64,000 nucleotides of DNA from Fischerella thermalis PCC 7521 (GCF_000317225.1 NZ_AJLL01000008.1:1-64000); one strand, 5' to 3'; shown: positions 8,609 to 17,981, counted from the first letter of the stretch. Notes: generated by a model from the letters alone, not told the origin. Numbers and translations: made by a program.

Positions 8609-9781
8609 TTGAGTTACTATCCGGAAGGCATTCCTCCTCACGGTGGGCAGTTGGTTAATCGCATTGCTACACCAGAACAAAAAGAAGTATTTCTCTCTAA
8701 GGCTGAGTTTCTGCCGCGTGTGCAACTCGATCAAAGAGCAGTTTCTGACCTAGAAATGATTGCGATCGGTGGTTTTAGTCCTCTAACTGGTTTTATGAAC
8801 CAGCAAGACTACGATCGCGTTGTCGCCGAAATGCGCTTGGCGAACGGTACTGTTTGGTCAATTCCAATTACACTTTCAGTCAGCGAAGAAGTTGCGGCTT
8901 CCCTTACAGAAGGCGGTTTGGTGCGTCTGGATAACCCTGAAGGCAGATTTATCGGGGTTTTGGAACTCAGCCAAAAATATCGCTATGACAAAAAGCGAGA
9001 AGCAATCAATGTCTACCGCACCGATGATGAAAAACATCCCGGTGTCCAAGTAGTCTATAATCAAGGGCCTGTGAACCTTGCAGGTGATGTGTGGTTATTA
9101 GAACGCGATCCCCATCCCTATTTCCCTACCTACCAAATTGATCCTGCCGAGTCCCGGCAATTATTCAAGCAAAAAGGCTGGAAAACCGTTGTTGGTTTCC
9201 AAACTCGTAACCCCATCCACCGCGCCCATGAATATATCCAAAAGTGTGCGCTAGAAACTGTGGATGGTCTGTTTTTACATCCCTTGGTAGGGGCAACAAA
9301 AGATGATGATATCCCTGCGGATGTGCGGATGCGTTGCTATGAAATATTACTAGAAAATTACTATCCCCAAGATCGGGTAATTCTAGCAATCAATCCCTCA
9401 GCAATGCGTTACGCCGGGCCTCGTGAAGCAATTTTCCATGCTTTAATCCGCAAAAATTATGGCTGTACTCACTTTATCGTCGGGCGGGATCATGCAGGCG
9501 TTGGTGATTACTACGGAACCTACGACGCTCAGTACATCTTTGCTGAGTTTACACCAGAGGAAATCGGCATCACGCCAATGATGTTTGAACACGCCTTCTA
9601 CTGCACCCGTACCAAGCAGATGGCGACAACTAAAACTAGTCCCAGTAAACCAGAGGAACGCATTCACCTTTCGGGTACAAAAGTACGGGAAATGCTGCGT
9701 CGAGGCGAGTTACCTCCACCAGAATTTTCCCGCCCAGAGGTAGCAGCAGAACTAGCACGGGCAATGAAAGTGAGTGTTTGA
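8609..9781 (+). CDS. sat: Sulfate adenylyltransferase (ATP sulfurylase)
   Basis: This enzyme activates sulfate with ATP to adenosine 5'-phosphosulfate, the first step of assimilatory sulfate reduction in the cytosol. It is the homomeric Sat type. The nucleotide-binding motif [12 protein letters not shown] and the downstream [12 protein letters not shown] are both intact, and the length (about 390 residues) is normal. I prefer TTG 8609, giving [18 protein letters not shown], because AAGGGG sits at ribosome-binding distance; an in-frame GTG at 8582 adds nine residues. Sulfite reductase lies far away at 57-59 kb, so the pathway is scattered. Confidence 0.95.
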   Translation: MSYYPEGIPPHGGQLVNRIATPEQKEVFLSKAEFLPRVQLDQRAVSDLEMIAIGGFSPLTGFMNQQDYDRVVAEMRLANGTVWSIPITLSVSEEVAASLTEGGLVRLDNPEGRFIGVLELSQKYRYDKKREAINVYRTDDEKHPGVQVVYNQGPVNLAGDVWLLERDPHPYFPTYQIDPAESRQLFKQKGWKTVVGFQTRNPIHRAHEYIQKCALETVDGLFLHPLVGATKDDDIPADVRMRCYEILLENYYPQDRVILAINPSAMRYAGPREAIFHALIRKNYGCTHFIVGRDHAGVGDYYGTYDAQYIFAEFTPEEIGITPMMFEHAFYCTRTKQMATTKTSPSKPEERIHLSGTKVREMLRRGELPPPEFSRPEVAAELARAMKVSV

Positions 9782-9927
9782 GGATCAATCAGGGATCGGA
9801 AGGAAGACAAGGGAGAATTATTTAACAAGTTTCTTCCCAGTTCCCTTTCCCCTTTCCCCAATCTTTACACTAAAGCCCTCTGCCCGATAAGCTTAATAAG
9901 CTGGTGGACTAAGGGCTGATAGCAATT

Positions 9928-12123
9928 ATGAAGCGGCGGACGTTTTTGCAACGGTTTGGCTCCATACTCGCGGCGTTGGGTGTCGCAGAAGCTGAGTGGT
10001 TCCAATTCGGAACTCGTTATCGGCAGGCATTAGCGCAACCCAGTTCGCGTAAACTAGCGTTATTGGTGGGCATCAACCAATATTCTGAAAGTCCAGCACT
10101 CAATGGTTGTCTGGTAGACGTGGAACTGCAAAAGGAGGTTTTGATCCATCGTTGTGGTTTCCAACCGTCAGATATTTTGTCTCTGACTGACGAACAAGCC
10201 AGCAGAGAATTTATTGAAGCTGCTTTTTTAGAGCATTTGATTGGACAAGCAAAACCTGGTGATCTAGTTGTCTTCCACTTTAGCGGCTATGGTAGTCGTG
10301 TCCGTGTGGGGAACACACCAGAAGCGACACAAAATGCTCTTGTTCCCGCAGATGGAATTGAAGAATCTCCACAAAATCCAAAAATTGTCAACTATTTATT
10401 GGAAGAAACCCTACTGTTGATGTTGCGATCGCTCCCTACAGATCGAGTCACAGCAGTATTAGATACCAGTTACTATGCACCCACTAGTATATTGACAGCC
10501 CCTTTGCGAGTTCGCGCCCGCCAAACGCCACCAGCAGCAGTTTTAACAGGTGCAGAACTCGACTTTCAAAAACAACTGCAAGAAAAAGCCTCTCCAGAAC
10601 AGCCAGGAGTAATACTGTCTGCAACTTCCACTCCCAACCAAGTAGCACGGGAAATCCAATATTCTGGTTTTAGTGCCGGATTATTTACCTATACCTTGAC
10701 ACAATATCTCTGGGAAACAACACCAACAATCACAATTCCCGTGTTGATCTCCCGTGTGGAAAGTGCAATGCAGCAGTTAGGTAGTACACAGCAACCAGGC
10801 TTGTTGATCGGTAAAAAAAATCAGCAACGAGTCCAACTCAACGAGAACTTTGTCCTAGAGACTACTGGTGCAGAGGGAGTGGTGACAGCAACGGAAGAAG
10901 ACGGTAAAACAGTACAGGTGTGGCTGGCTGGAATTCCACCCCATGTACTGGAACACTACGGTGTGAATTCTCGTTTGAATGTGGTGAATCAAGCTGGTGC
11001 AACTACACAATTAATCGTGCGATCGCGTAGTGGCTTGACGGCAAAAACCCAGATTTTATCTACTGAAAATAAAACATCTCCTCAAATTGGGCAACTTGTC
11101 CAAGAAGCAGTGCGAGTCTTACCCCGAAACATCAACTTAATAATTGCTCTTGATGGGGAACTAGAAAGAATTGAACGGGTAGATGCTACCAGCGCCTTTG
11201 CTACAGTTGCTCATGTGACAAGCGTAGTTGCAGGAGAACAACCAGCAGACTACGTATTTGGTAAACGTCCAGACACCAAAAACAAAGATTTAATTGCTTC
11301 CACCTCATTAATAATCTCTCCCAGTCGCTATGGCTTATTTTCTTCCAGTAGCGAGAGGGTTCCCAATACCTTTGGCGAAGCAGGAGAAGCAGTCAAAGTC
11401 GCAGTACAGAGATTAAGTCCCAAACTAAAAACCCTTCTGGCGGCAAAATTGTGGCGACTCACAGATAACGAAGGTTCTTCCCGATTGAACGTGAAAGCAA
11501 CCCTAGAAATAATTAGTGGAATTGCACCTCGTGCAATCATGCACCGGGAAACACTACGAACTGCTAATCCAGAAACCATCAACAAAAAATCAGCTAACCC
11601 TGAACCGGGACACACCCCGACCATATCGATTGGGAGTCGGGTACAGTATCGCGTGCAAAACATCGGCAACAACCCAATCTACTGTATGCTTGTAGGACTA
11701 AATAGCGCCAAGAACGCGATCGCTCTTTACCCGTGGCAAAAAGTCACAGAAACTGAAGATCCCCAAGAACCACAGCTAATTGATATTACCATTGCTCCCG
11801 GCGAAACCCTAACTTTACCACAGACCACATCTGGTTTTGAATGGGTAATCCAAGGGCCACCTTCCTTTAGTGAAACCCAATTAATCTTTAGCACAGCTCC
11901 ATTTACCCAAACCCTCAACGCTTTGGCATCTGCTAAACACCCACGCGCCGATCAACAACGTATTCTCCCAATATTAAACCCCCTAGAAGTAGCCCACGCC
12001 CTGCTGCAAGATTTACACAACGCTAGTACAACAGCAGCCGATCCTAACACCGTCCCTGCTGACTCCTATGTATTGGATGTGAATCATTGGGCAAGTTTGG
12101 GTTTTCTATTTCAGGTGGTTTAA
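9928..12123 (+). CDS. Caspase-like (peptidase C14/orthocaspase) protein with Tyr-Ser in place of the His-Cys dyad
   Basis: A 731-residue protein with a twin-arginine-like leader (MKRRTFLQRFG), then a caspase-fold domain from about residue 41 (KLALLVGINQY). The His motif FHFSGHG reads FHFSGYG (Tyr121), and the Cys motif after the second core strand, normally LDxCHS, reads LDTSYY (Ser181). Both catalytic residues are therefore replaced and proteolysis is not expected. Such Tyr-Ser pseudo-orthocaspases are known in cyanobacteria. The C-terminal part (about 610-690) resembles DUF4384. The leader suggests export, folded, across the inner membrane. The next gene starts immediately after the stop codon, implying cotranscription. 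Likely a non-enzymatic binding or signalling protein. Confidence 0.85.
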   Translation: MKRRTFLQRFGSILAALGVAEAEWFQFGTRYRQALAQPSSRKLALLVGINQYSESPALNGCLVDVELQKEVLIHRCGFQPSDILSLTDEQASREFIEAAFLEHLIGQAKPGDLVVFHFSGYGSRVRVGNTPEATQNALVPADGIEESPQNPKIVNYLLEETLLLMLRSLPTDRVTAVLDTSYYAPTSILTAPLRVRARQTPPAAVLTGAELDFQKQLQEKASPEQPGVILSATSTPNQVAREIQYSGFSAGLFTYTLTQYLWETTPTITIPVLISRVESAMQQLGSTQQPGLLIGKKNQQRVQLNENFVLETTGAEGVVTATEEDGKTVQVWLAGIPPHVLEHYGVNSRLNVVNQAGATTQLIVRSRSGLTAKTQILSTENKTSPQIGQLVQEAVRVLPRNINLIIALDGELERIERVDATSAFATVAHVTSVVAGEQPADYVFGKRPDTKNKDLIASTSLIISPSRYGLFSSSSERVPNTFGEAGEAVKVAVQRLSPKLKTLLAAKLWRLTDNEGSSRLNVKATLEIISGIAPRAIMHRETLRTANPETINKKSANPEPGHTPTISIGSRVQYRVQNIGNNPIYCMLVGLNSAKNAIALYPWQKVTETEDPQEPQLIDITIAPGETLTLPQTTSGFEWVIQGPPSFSETQLIFSTAPFTQTLNALASAKHPRADQQRILPILNPLEVAHALLQDLHNASTTAADPNTVPADSYVLDVNHWASLGFLFQVV

Positions 12124-12432
12124 ATGGAGCCTTTACCCCAACAATGGAAGGATGTTCAACCAAATATTGTCTATCAAACAACCAATGCTCTACTTGTTTC
12201 GTTTAGTGCTGAACAAGTAAAGCTGGGAATCAAATATGATCAAAGTAGCAAGCATTTAAAAGCTATTGATAAAGGACAAGTGCCACAGCGCGGTAACATT
12301 GGCCTAGTTCCTTCCCAAGAGGAAGGTTACGATTTGAAATCAAAAGTGTTGGGCAAAGGTGGTGATCGACGGTTTCATGCAAAATTTATAGATGGAATCT
12401 TGCACTTTCCTGGTTTGGCAACAGAACATTAA
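12124..12432 (+). CDS. Small unknown protein abutting the caspase-like gene
   Basis: A 102-residue protein whose ATG follows the caspase-like gene's TAA with no spacer, so translation is probably coupled. The N-terminal half has no recognisable motif. The C-terminal segment (about residues 70-98) is basic and includes KVLGKGGDRRF, with a beta-strand pattern faintly like small RelE-type or polymorphic-toxin domains; that resemblance is weak and only a suggestion. No signal peptide is visible. It is followed 12 bases later by another small gene in the same direction. Function unknown. Confidence 0.65.
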   Translation: MEPLPQQWKDVQPNIVYQTTNALLVSFSAEQVKLGIKYDQSSKHLKAIDKGQVPQRGNIGLVPSQEEGYDLKSKVLGKGGDRRFHAKFIDGILHFPGLATEH

Positions 12433-12444
12433 TTCAAGTAAGCC

Positions 12445-12864
12445 ATGACTAAACTCGAATTAAAAAATCATCAAATATGGCGTGATTTGACTGAAATCTT
12501 AGAAAATCTAGATAGTGATGCACTTTTGAAAGAGCATTTAGAATTATGTGACTACAAAGTATGTGGCTACTGGGATGAAAATGATGGATATTATCAAGAA
12601 ATTATCTTGCCACGTGATCTCACAGCTTTGTTAGTCAGTAGTTCCATTGGCTTTACACATACCAAACGCTTTTTTCAACTTAAATTTGTCCTGCTAGCTT
12701 CAACAGATGCTACTTACGAGCAGCCAAACCACAATGACGCACAGAAAATTGGTGAGTTAATTCTCATCTATGATGAAAATCTAGAATTTATAGATGAAAA
12801 TTGGGTTTTAGATGTTCATTCTCCTAGGGTGGAGGCAAAATGCACCAATACCAATTCTTTATAG
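12445..12864 (+). CDS. Small acidic unknown protein
   Basis: A 139-residue acidic protein, rich in Asp, Glu and Leu, with no membrane segment or signal peptide and no family I recognise. It starts at ATG 12445, 12 bases after the preceding small gene, and is the last member of an apparent three-gene unit headed by the caspase-like gene. An acidic product next to a basic small protein is the arrangement of some toxin-immunity pairs, but nothing in either sequence proves this. It converges on the helicase gene, with 29 bases between the two ends. Confidence 0.65.
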   Translation: MTKLELKNHQIWRDLTEILENLDSDALLKEHLELCDYKVCGYWDENDGYYQEIILPRDLTALLVSSSIGFTHTKRFFQLKFVLLASTDATYEQPNHNDAQKIGELILIYDENLEFIDENWVLDVHSPRVEAKCTNTNSL

Positions 12865-12893
12865 AATACACTGCTTTTAACAAAAACTAATCC

Positions 12894-14429
12894 CTACTCC
12901 AGATCTTCTTCTTTTTTAGACTTCTTCTTCTCAACCGTATACTTAATCTCTAACTGCTCCGCAGCACGATAACTTTTTTCCTCACCAGTACCATACACAA
13001 CCTGTAAATTCCCTCTTCTGTTCTCCTTCTCTTGGCGATCTTGGCGTCGTGGCGGTGCATTTCTTACCCCTCTTCTCCTCGCCGAAGTTCCCTCTTCCGC
13101 CGTATCTTGCGCCACCACCTCATATAAAATCGCCTGTTTATGATTATCCTGACCCTTCCTCAACACCCTCCCCAATCTCTGAATATATTCCCTTGCCGAA
13201 CCCGTACCTGATAAAATAATCGCTACACTCGCCGCCGGCACATCTACCCCTTCATTCAACACATGGGAAGCAACAACAGTCTTATACTCCCCCTCCCGAA
13301 ACCTTGTCAAAATCTCATGGCGTTCCTTCACAGGCGTTTGATGAGTAATAGCTGGAATTAAAAACTCCTGGGAAATTCGATAAACTGTAGCATTATCAGC
13401 AGTAAAAATTAAAACTCGCTCCGGATAATGCTTCGCTAATAAATTTGCTAGAATTCTTAACTTACCATCCGTACCAACAGCGATTTCTTTAGCTTGGCGA
13501 TGGGCTAACATAGCTCTACGTCCTGCTTGCGATCGCGCACTCATCTGCACAAATTTTTGCCAACCCTGGATGCTCCCCAAAGAAATTTTCGCTTGCTGCA
13601 AAAAATCATTGCGGATTTGAATTAAATCGTTGTATTTTTCCCTTTCATGCTGGGATAGCTTGACTTTAATTTGCACAATTTCGTGTTCTGCTAACGCTTT
13701 TCCCGCCAAATCTTCAGCCCTTTTGCGATATACTTCTGGGCCAATTAGTATATTCAAATCAGTATGTTTGCCATCACTGCGTTCCGGTGTCGCCGATAAT
13801 CCTAAACGATAGGGAGCGATCGCATACTCTGCAATTACCCGATTAAAATCCGTTGGTAAATGATGACACTCATCAAAAATCAACAAGCCGTACTGATTTC
13901 CCAAACTTTCAGCATGAATCGCGGCGCTATCGTAAGTTGCAACCAGTATTGCTGTTTTATCCCGTGAACCACCCCCCAGTAAACCTACCTCCGCATCCGG
14001 AAACGCCGATACCAAGTGTGCATACCACTGATGCATTAAATCCAACGTTGGCACAACAATCAGTGTACTGCGCGGCGTCGCCTCCATTGCCATCTGCGCC
14101 AAATAAGTTTTTCCAGCGGCGGTAGGTAGCACCACTACACCTTGTCTTCCCGCCAACTTCCAAGCTGTTAACGCTTCACTTTGGTGGGGATAGGGTTCCA
14201 TTTCCAAACTAGAAAGCAATTCTAGAGAATAAAATCCTTTCGCCTCGTCAATAAAATAGGTATCCTCTGCTTGGAGTGCTTCTACCAAAGGACGATATCT
14301 AATCGCCGGAATACGGAACTTTTCAACTCTATCATCCCATACGGCGTAATCTGTCCAAGCTTTGCCACGGGGTGGTGGATGCAAAATTAATGTGCCACGA
14401 TCAAAAGTCAATGTAGGGGTACGAGCCAT
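12894..14429 (-). CDS. XPB/Ssl2-like superfamily 2 DNA helicase
   Basis: An SF2 helicase of about 511 residues, resembling the archaeal/bacterial XPB group that unwinds DNA 3' to 5' in repair-type processes. Motif I is VLPTAAGKTYLA, motif II DECH (IFDECHHLP), motif III GLSATPERSDG, and the second RecA domain carries HVLNEGVDVPAAS and QRLGRVLRKG. A basic, Arg-rich C-terminal tail ends in Lys/Glu runs. I start it at ATG 14429 (MARTPTLTF), preceded by GGGAG; the 23 codons further upstream lie in repeat-like GTTTGTTG DNA. Nucleases or partner proteins (for example DUF790) are not adjacent. Confidence 0.85.
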   Translation of the reverse strand: MARTPTLTFDRGTLILHPPPRGKAWTDYAVWDDRVEKFRIPAIRYRPLVEALQAEDTYFIDEAKGFYSLELLSSLEMEPYPHQSEALTAWKLAGRQGVVVLPTAAGKTYLAQMAMEATPRSTLIVVPTLDLMHQWYAHLVSAFPDAEVGLLGGGSRDKTAILVATYDSAAIHAESLGNQYGLLIFDECHHLPTDFNRVIAEYAIAPYRLGLSATPERSDGKHTDLNILIGPEVYRKRAEDLAGKALAEHEIVQIKVKLSQHEREKYNDLIQIRNDFLQQAKISLGSIQGWQKFVQMSARSQAGRRAMLAHRQAKEIAVGTDGKLRILANLLAKHYPERVLIFTADNATVYRISQEFLIPAITHQTPVKERHEILTRFREGEYKTVVASHVLNEGVDVPAASVAIILSGTGSAREYIQRLGRVLRKGQDNHKQAILYEVVAQDTAEEGTSARRRGVRNAPPRRQDRQEKENRRGNLQVVYGTGEEKSYRAAEQLEIKYTVEKKKSKKEEDLE

Positions 14430-14675
14430 TTTTAGGTTTCTCCCAAATAGTTGTTTGTTGTTTGTTGCTTGTAGTTTGTTCCCAGCAACTACCAACAACC
14501 AACCGCCAACAAAATTTACTCACTCAACTTATTCCCTTAACAAAAATAACTGAAAACGTGCATGATTAAACCGACAAATACAGACAAAGAGCAACTTGAT
14601 ATATTCCTGAAACAAGTGATGTTTCACTGAAAAGCCTGCTAGTATTTTCGACTCCTACACCACACAAAGACAGAA

Positions 14676-14969
14676 ATGGTACTTGATCGATTACGATTAC
14701 AAGCACAGATTATGTTAATTGTTGGACTGACAGTAATTGGCTTAAAAAAATTTGCTTATAATCTGTGGGGAGATACTGTCAATACTGCTAGTAGAATGGA
14801 ATCACACGGTTTAGCTGGCTGTATTCAAGTCTGCGAAGCTTCTCATCAATGTTTAAAAGATAAATTTATTTTGGGAAAATGAGGATTGATTAAGATTAAA
14901 GGCAAGCGAGAAATGATGACTTATTTACCTTCTGCCTTTTTTATCATAGATAATTTTTTGCTCTTATTG
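14676..14969 (+). pseudogene. Class III adenylate/guanylate cyclase remnant with in-frame stop
   Basis: The frame matches only the end of a class III nucleotide cyclase catalytic domain: NLWGDTVNTASRMESHG (about residues 29-45) is the hallmark segment with the transition-state Asn and Arg region. A TGA at 14880-14882 interrupts it, and the same frame continues with GLIKIKGKREMMTYLP, which is the normal family ending. The cyclase core before it, including the metal-binding Asp residues, is absent. It is thus both truncated at the 5' side and broken by a nonsense codon. Its read-through end overlaps the moaB 3' end by a few bases. Confidence 0.85.
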
Positions 14970-15467
14970 ACGTAACAAACCAACCAAATGGGAAAGTTCC
15001 GGTAAAATTAGTTTTTCCATCGCTAATTGCACCGCATTGCTAGAACCAGGAAGAGAAAAAACTAATTTACTTTGATACACACCAGCAACAGCACGAGAAG
15101 CGATCGCTCGTGAACCAATTTCCTGATAACTTAAAAAGCGAAACAATTCACCAAATCCCGGCAAAGTTTTTTCTAACAACTTTTCTATGGCATCATAGGT
15201 AGTATCTCTCGGTGCAATACCCGTGCCACCAGTGAAAATTACTGCATCTAAATTGGAATTTTTACCCAGCAGTTCTAACTGTTCTTGGATTTGATTTGGT
15301 TCATCTTTAATAATTGTGTAAACTCCGACTGTGTGGTTAGCATCCCGGAGTAATTGTTGAATTAACTGACCACTTTTATCTGTGGATTGGGAACGTGTAT
15401 CGCTAACGGTAACTACAGCACAAGTTACCGTCAACAATTGAAAATTTGAATGAGGGATATGAGTCAT
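14964..15467 (-). CDS. moaB: MoaB-type molybdenum cofactor biosynthesis protein
   Basis: A 167-residue MoaB/Mog-family protein, which binds molybdopterin and adenylates it during molybdenum cofactor synthesis in the cytosol. The family motifs are intact: VVTVSDTRS near the N-terminus, [14 protein letters not shown] (about residues 78-91) and the C-terminal [23 protein letters not shown]. The length is normal. It starts at ATG 15467. The likely clients, nitrate reductase and other molybdoenzymes, are not encoded in this window. The upstream spacer on the minus strand contains TTGTTGG-type heptamer repeats. Confidence 0.93.
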   Translation of the reverse strand: MTHIPHSNFQLLTVTCAVVTVSDTRSQSTDKSGQLIQQLLRDANHTVGVYTIIKDEPNQIQEQLELLGKNSNLDAVIFTGGTGIAPRDTTYDAIEKLLEKTLPGFGELFRFLSYQEIGSRAIASRAVAGVYQSKLVFSLPGSSNAVQLAMEKLILPELSHLVGLLRQ

Positions 15468-15577
15468 TTATTTGTGGTTTGGTGTTTGTTGGTTGTTGGT
15501 TGTGATTGGTTGTTTGAGCAAACACCTACCAACTATCAACCATCAACAAAATTCCTTAGCCAATGACCAATGACTTT

Positions 15578-15913
15578 TTAAGATTTATTAAATCCCAAGT
15601 CATTTTCTTCTGCATATCTTTGCATAAACCGCATGAAGCGATCCCATTGTTCTTTAGATTTCATTAAATAAACAGCTTCCAAAGCTTCTGGTTTACCGTT
15701 GACGAATCTACCTTTGACTTCGCGGGTGACAATTTCCCCTTCTTCGTCAATCATGTACATACCGGTGATGTCTTCGGTATTGCCACTATCCAATGCTTTA
15801 GGATTTTGAAAAATAAACGTTGCAGTACCACTGTCACCAGTGCGCGATCGCGTCAAGCGTACTTCTGGAATTACTTCTTCGTCAATACCTTTAGAAAACT
15901 GGATTTTTGCCAT
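15578..15913 (-). CDS. psb28: Photosystem II reaction centre/assembly protein Psb28
   Basis: A 111-residue soluble protein of the Psb28 (PsbW-like) family, which binds the cytoplasmic face of photosystem II assembly intermediates (CP47-containing) at the thylakoid and assists PSII biogenesis. The family's start [22 protein letters not shown], the central [12 protein letters not shown] and the C-terminal [17 protein letters not shown] are all present, and the length is typical. The start is ATG 15913. It is transcribed away from the dtd gene's end in the same direction, spaced by about 100 bases. Confidence 0.96.
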   Translation of the reverse strand: MAKIQFSKGIDEEVIPEVRLTRSRTGDSGTATFIFQNPKALDSGNTEDITGMYMIDEEGEIVTREVKGRFVNGKPEALEAVYLMKSKEQWDRFMRFMQRYAEENDLGFNKS

Positions 15914-16017
15914 GATGAGTGAATTTAAAGTTTTGTGATGTTTAAACTAATATTTTCTCATCTTTTAGTACAAATCAGTCTAGATGATGATCAGATTGAT
16001 TACCTACGTGTAAACAC

Positions 16018-16470
16018 TTATATACTTTCTTTGTCTAGTATTAAGGTTACAGGCCCGTCATTTTCAATCGTAACTTGCATCATCGCCCCAAATTTACCAG
16101 TTTCTACCTTCAAACCACTCTCCCGTAACTTGGCGACAAAGCAATTATATAAATTCTCAGCAGTTTGAGGGGTTGCTGAACGGTCAAACGATGGTCGTCG
16201 ACCTTTGCGACAGTCACCGTAAAGCGTGAACTGACTGATTACCAGCAACTCACCACCAATTTCTTGCACAGATTTTTGCCACCTATCTCCGCCTTCCTGG
16301 TCAGGGAACAGTCGCAATTCCAAACATTTACGTACCATCCAGTCAAGTTCAGCATCAGTATCACTATCAGCAATACCCACAAGCAAATTCAGTCCTCGTC
16401 CAATTTTGCCGATAATTTCACCATTAACTGTGACTTTGGATGATTTAACTCGCTGAATCACAACACGCAT
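16018..16470 (-). CDS. dtd: D-aminoacyl-tRNA deacylase
   Basis: A 150-residue homodimeric proofreading enzyme that hydrolyses D-aminoacyl-tRNAs (and Gly-tRNA(Ala)) in the cytosol. The two diagnostic motifs that build the active site are visible: [17 protein letters not shown] (about residues 78-94) and the cross-subunit [13 protein letters not shown] at the C-terminus. The N-terminus [15 protein letters not shown] is typical and the length is normal. The start is ATG 16470. It probably shares no promoter with psb28, 105 bases downstream. Confidence 0.96.
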   Translation of the reverse strand: MRVVIQRVKSSKVTVNGEIIGKIGRGLNLLVGIADSDTDAELDWMVRKCLELRLFPDQEGGDRWQKSVQEIGGELLVISQFTLYGDCRKGRRPSFDRSATPQTAENLYNCFVAKLRESGLKVETGKFGAMMQVTIENDGPVTLILDKESI

Positions 16471-16501
16471 TATATAAAGTGACGTTTTAAGTGTTATTTA
16501 T

Positions 16502-16777
16502 ACTGTATTTATCCTCGCTGGGCTAGTCTTAAATAAAGACACAATTCAACAGTTGCTGCGAAAAGAACTTATGCAAGAGTCAGTAACTTATCAAGCTTTA
16601 ATAGATGAAGGTCGGGCTATAGGTCGGGCTGAAGGTATTCAAGAAGGTATTCAGCGGGTTGCTGTCAACCTTCTCAAAGAGGGAATGTCAAGGGAAATGG
16701 TGTCAAAATTGACAGGTTTATCAGTAGGACAGCTGCAACAGTTGGAGATTTCAGAGACTGACGAATCACAAGATTAA
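16502..16777 (+). pseudogene. C-terminal remnant of an Rpn/PD-(D/E)XK nuclease-type protein
   Basis: The frame reads FILAGLVLNKDTIQQLLRKE and continues through MQESVTYQALIDEGRAIGRA to a stop at 16777. This is the characteristic tail (linker helices, GRAEG-type repeats, short helix-turn-helix-like end) of the Rpn-family nuclease/putative transposase proteins common in cyanobacteria. The nuclease domain of about 200 residues is absent: an in-frame stop lies at 16475 and the dtd start is just beyond. A translation start at TTG 16553 or ATG 16571 could still make a small peptide. I read it as a remnant. Confidence 0.65.
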
Positions 16778-16831
16778 GAGAAACTAATAAAAAGTTCCCT
16801 CACCCCAAAGGGGTTAGTCATTGGTCATTCT

Positions 16832-16872
16832 AATGACAAATGACAAATGACAAATGACCAATGACCAATGAC
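16832..16872. repeat. Heptanucleotide short tandem repeat (AAATGAC/CAATGAC)n
   Basis: Nearly six contiguous 7-base units (AATGACA then AATGACC) fill the gap between the nuclease remnant and the end of the CobW gene and touch its stop codon. It belongs to the same repeat class as 3219-3315 but has a different unit. Confidence 0.85.
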
Positions 16873-17981
16873 TACTTCCCGAATCCTTTACCACGAGTCG
16901 TAGAAGGAATACATAGACAGTTTTCTAATTGTTCTCGCAATTTTTCATGGTCTAAATTTTGACCAATCAGTACTAACTGATTTTTCTTTTCGCCTTTCCA
17001 CTCATCATCATCTAAGGTAAAGCGTTTACCACATAGGTGAAAAATATGTCGCTTGGGACTTTCATCAAACCACATTATACCTTTGGCGCGGAAAATAGTG
17101 TCGGGAAGTTGGTTATCTAAGAAATACTGAAATTTTCTGATTGCAAAAGGTTTGTCACTCTCAAAAGATATTGAGGTAAAGCCATCATTTTCCAGATGAT
17201 TGGAATGATGGTGATGGTGGTGATGATCATGGTCGTGGTGGTTGTGACCGCATTCTGAGTGGTCATGATCATGGTCGTGATGGTGATGGTCGTGATGGTC
17301 GTGATCATGCGCTTCTGCAGCGTCAAAATACTTATCTGTCTCAAACAGACCAACACTGAGAATTAAAGGTAGTGGTACTTGTGCTTTCTTGGTACGAATA
17401 ATCCTCGCACCTTCCTTAACCTCTCGAATTTTGGCTTCTAGTGTTTCTAATTCTGTTTCAGAAACTAAATCTGTTTTATTCAACAAAATCACATCACCAT
17501 AGGCAATCTGACTATAAGCTGCTTGAGAATTAAATAAATCTAGGCTGTAATTTGCTGCATCGACAACAGTGATAATCGAATCTAGACGAGTTAAATCTCG
17601 TAATTCCGTACCAAGAAATGTTAAGGCAACTGGTAATGGATCTGCTAGTCCAGTTGTTTCTACAACTAAGTAATCTATATTTTCTTGACGTTCTAAAACT
17701 TTGTAAACGGCATCAACCAAATCATTATTAATGGTGCAGCAGATACAACCATTACTTAACTCCACCATATTATTATCGTCGGTAGAGATAATTAACTCGT
17801 TATCAATGCCGATTTCACCAAATTCATTTACTAAAACAGCGGTTTTTAAACCCTGTTGATTGCTCAAGATATGATTAAGTAAAGTTGTTTTGCCACTGCC
17901 AAGAAAACCAGTGATAATTGTGACTGGTAATCCTTGTTTTGGGGCATCCATTGAATGAGATTCAGAAGTAGCTGCTTGCAT
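16872..17981 (-). CDS. CobW/COG0523-family GTPase with histidine-rich metal-binding loop
   Basis: A 369-residue G3E-family GTPase, a group of metallochaperones that deliver zinc or other metals in the cytosol. Walker A is GFLGSGKT (about residues 25-32), followed by the metal-binding GCICC motif (Cys 79, 81, 82), ETTGLADP and the G4 motif NKTD. Between the GTPase and C-terminal CobW_C domains, about residues 225-262 are nearly all His and Asp with one Cys, a metal-storage-like loop. The C-terminal domain (FAIRKFQYFLD onward) is complete. ATG 17981 is used; ATG 17951 is an alternative. It is divergent from cysS. No clear Zur site was seen in the shared spacer. Confidence 0.92.
   Translation of the reverse strand: MQAATSESHSMDAPKQGLPVTIITGFLGSGKTTLLNHILSNQQGLKTAVLVNEFGEIGIDNELIISTDDNNMVELSNGCICCTINNDLVDAVYKVLERQENIDYLVVETTGLADPLPVALTFLGTELRDLTRLDSIITVVDAANYSLDLFNSQAAYSQIAYGDVILLNKTDLVSETELETLEAKIREVKEGARIIRTKKAQVPLPLILSVGLFETDKYFDAAEAHDHDHHDHHHHDHDHDHSECGHNHHDHDHHHHHHHSNHLENDGFTSISFESDKPFAIRKFQYFLDNQLPDTIFRAKGIMWFDESPKRHIFHLCGKRFTLDDDEWKGEKKNQLVLIGQNLDHEKLREQLENCLCIPSTTRGKGFGK

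Noticed and set aside
17117-17356. Ile/Thr-rich open frame overlapping the CobW gene
   Set aside because: It is the shifted frame of the His-codon-rich stretch (CAT/CAC gives ATC/ACA) and has no independent support.
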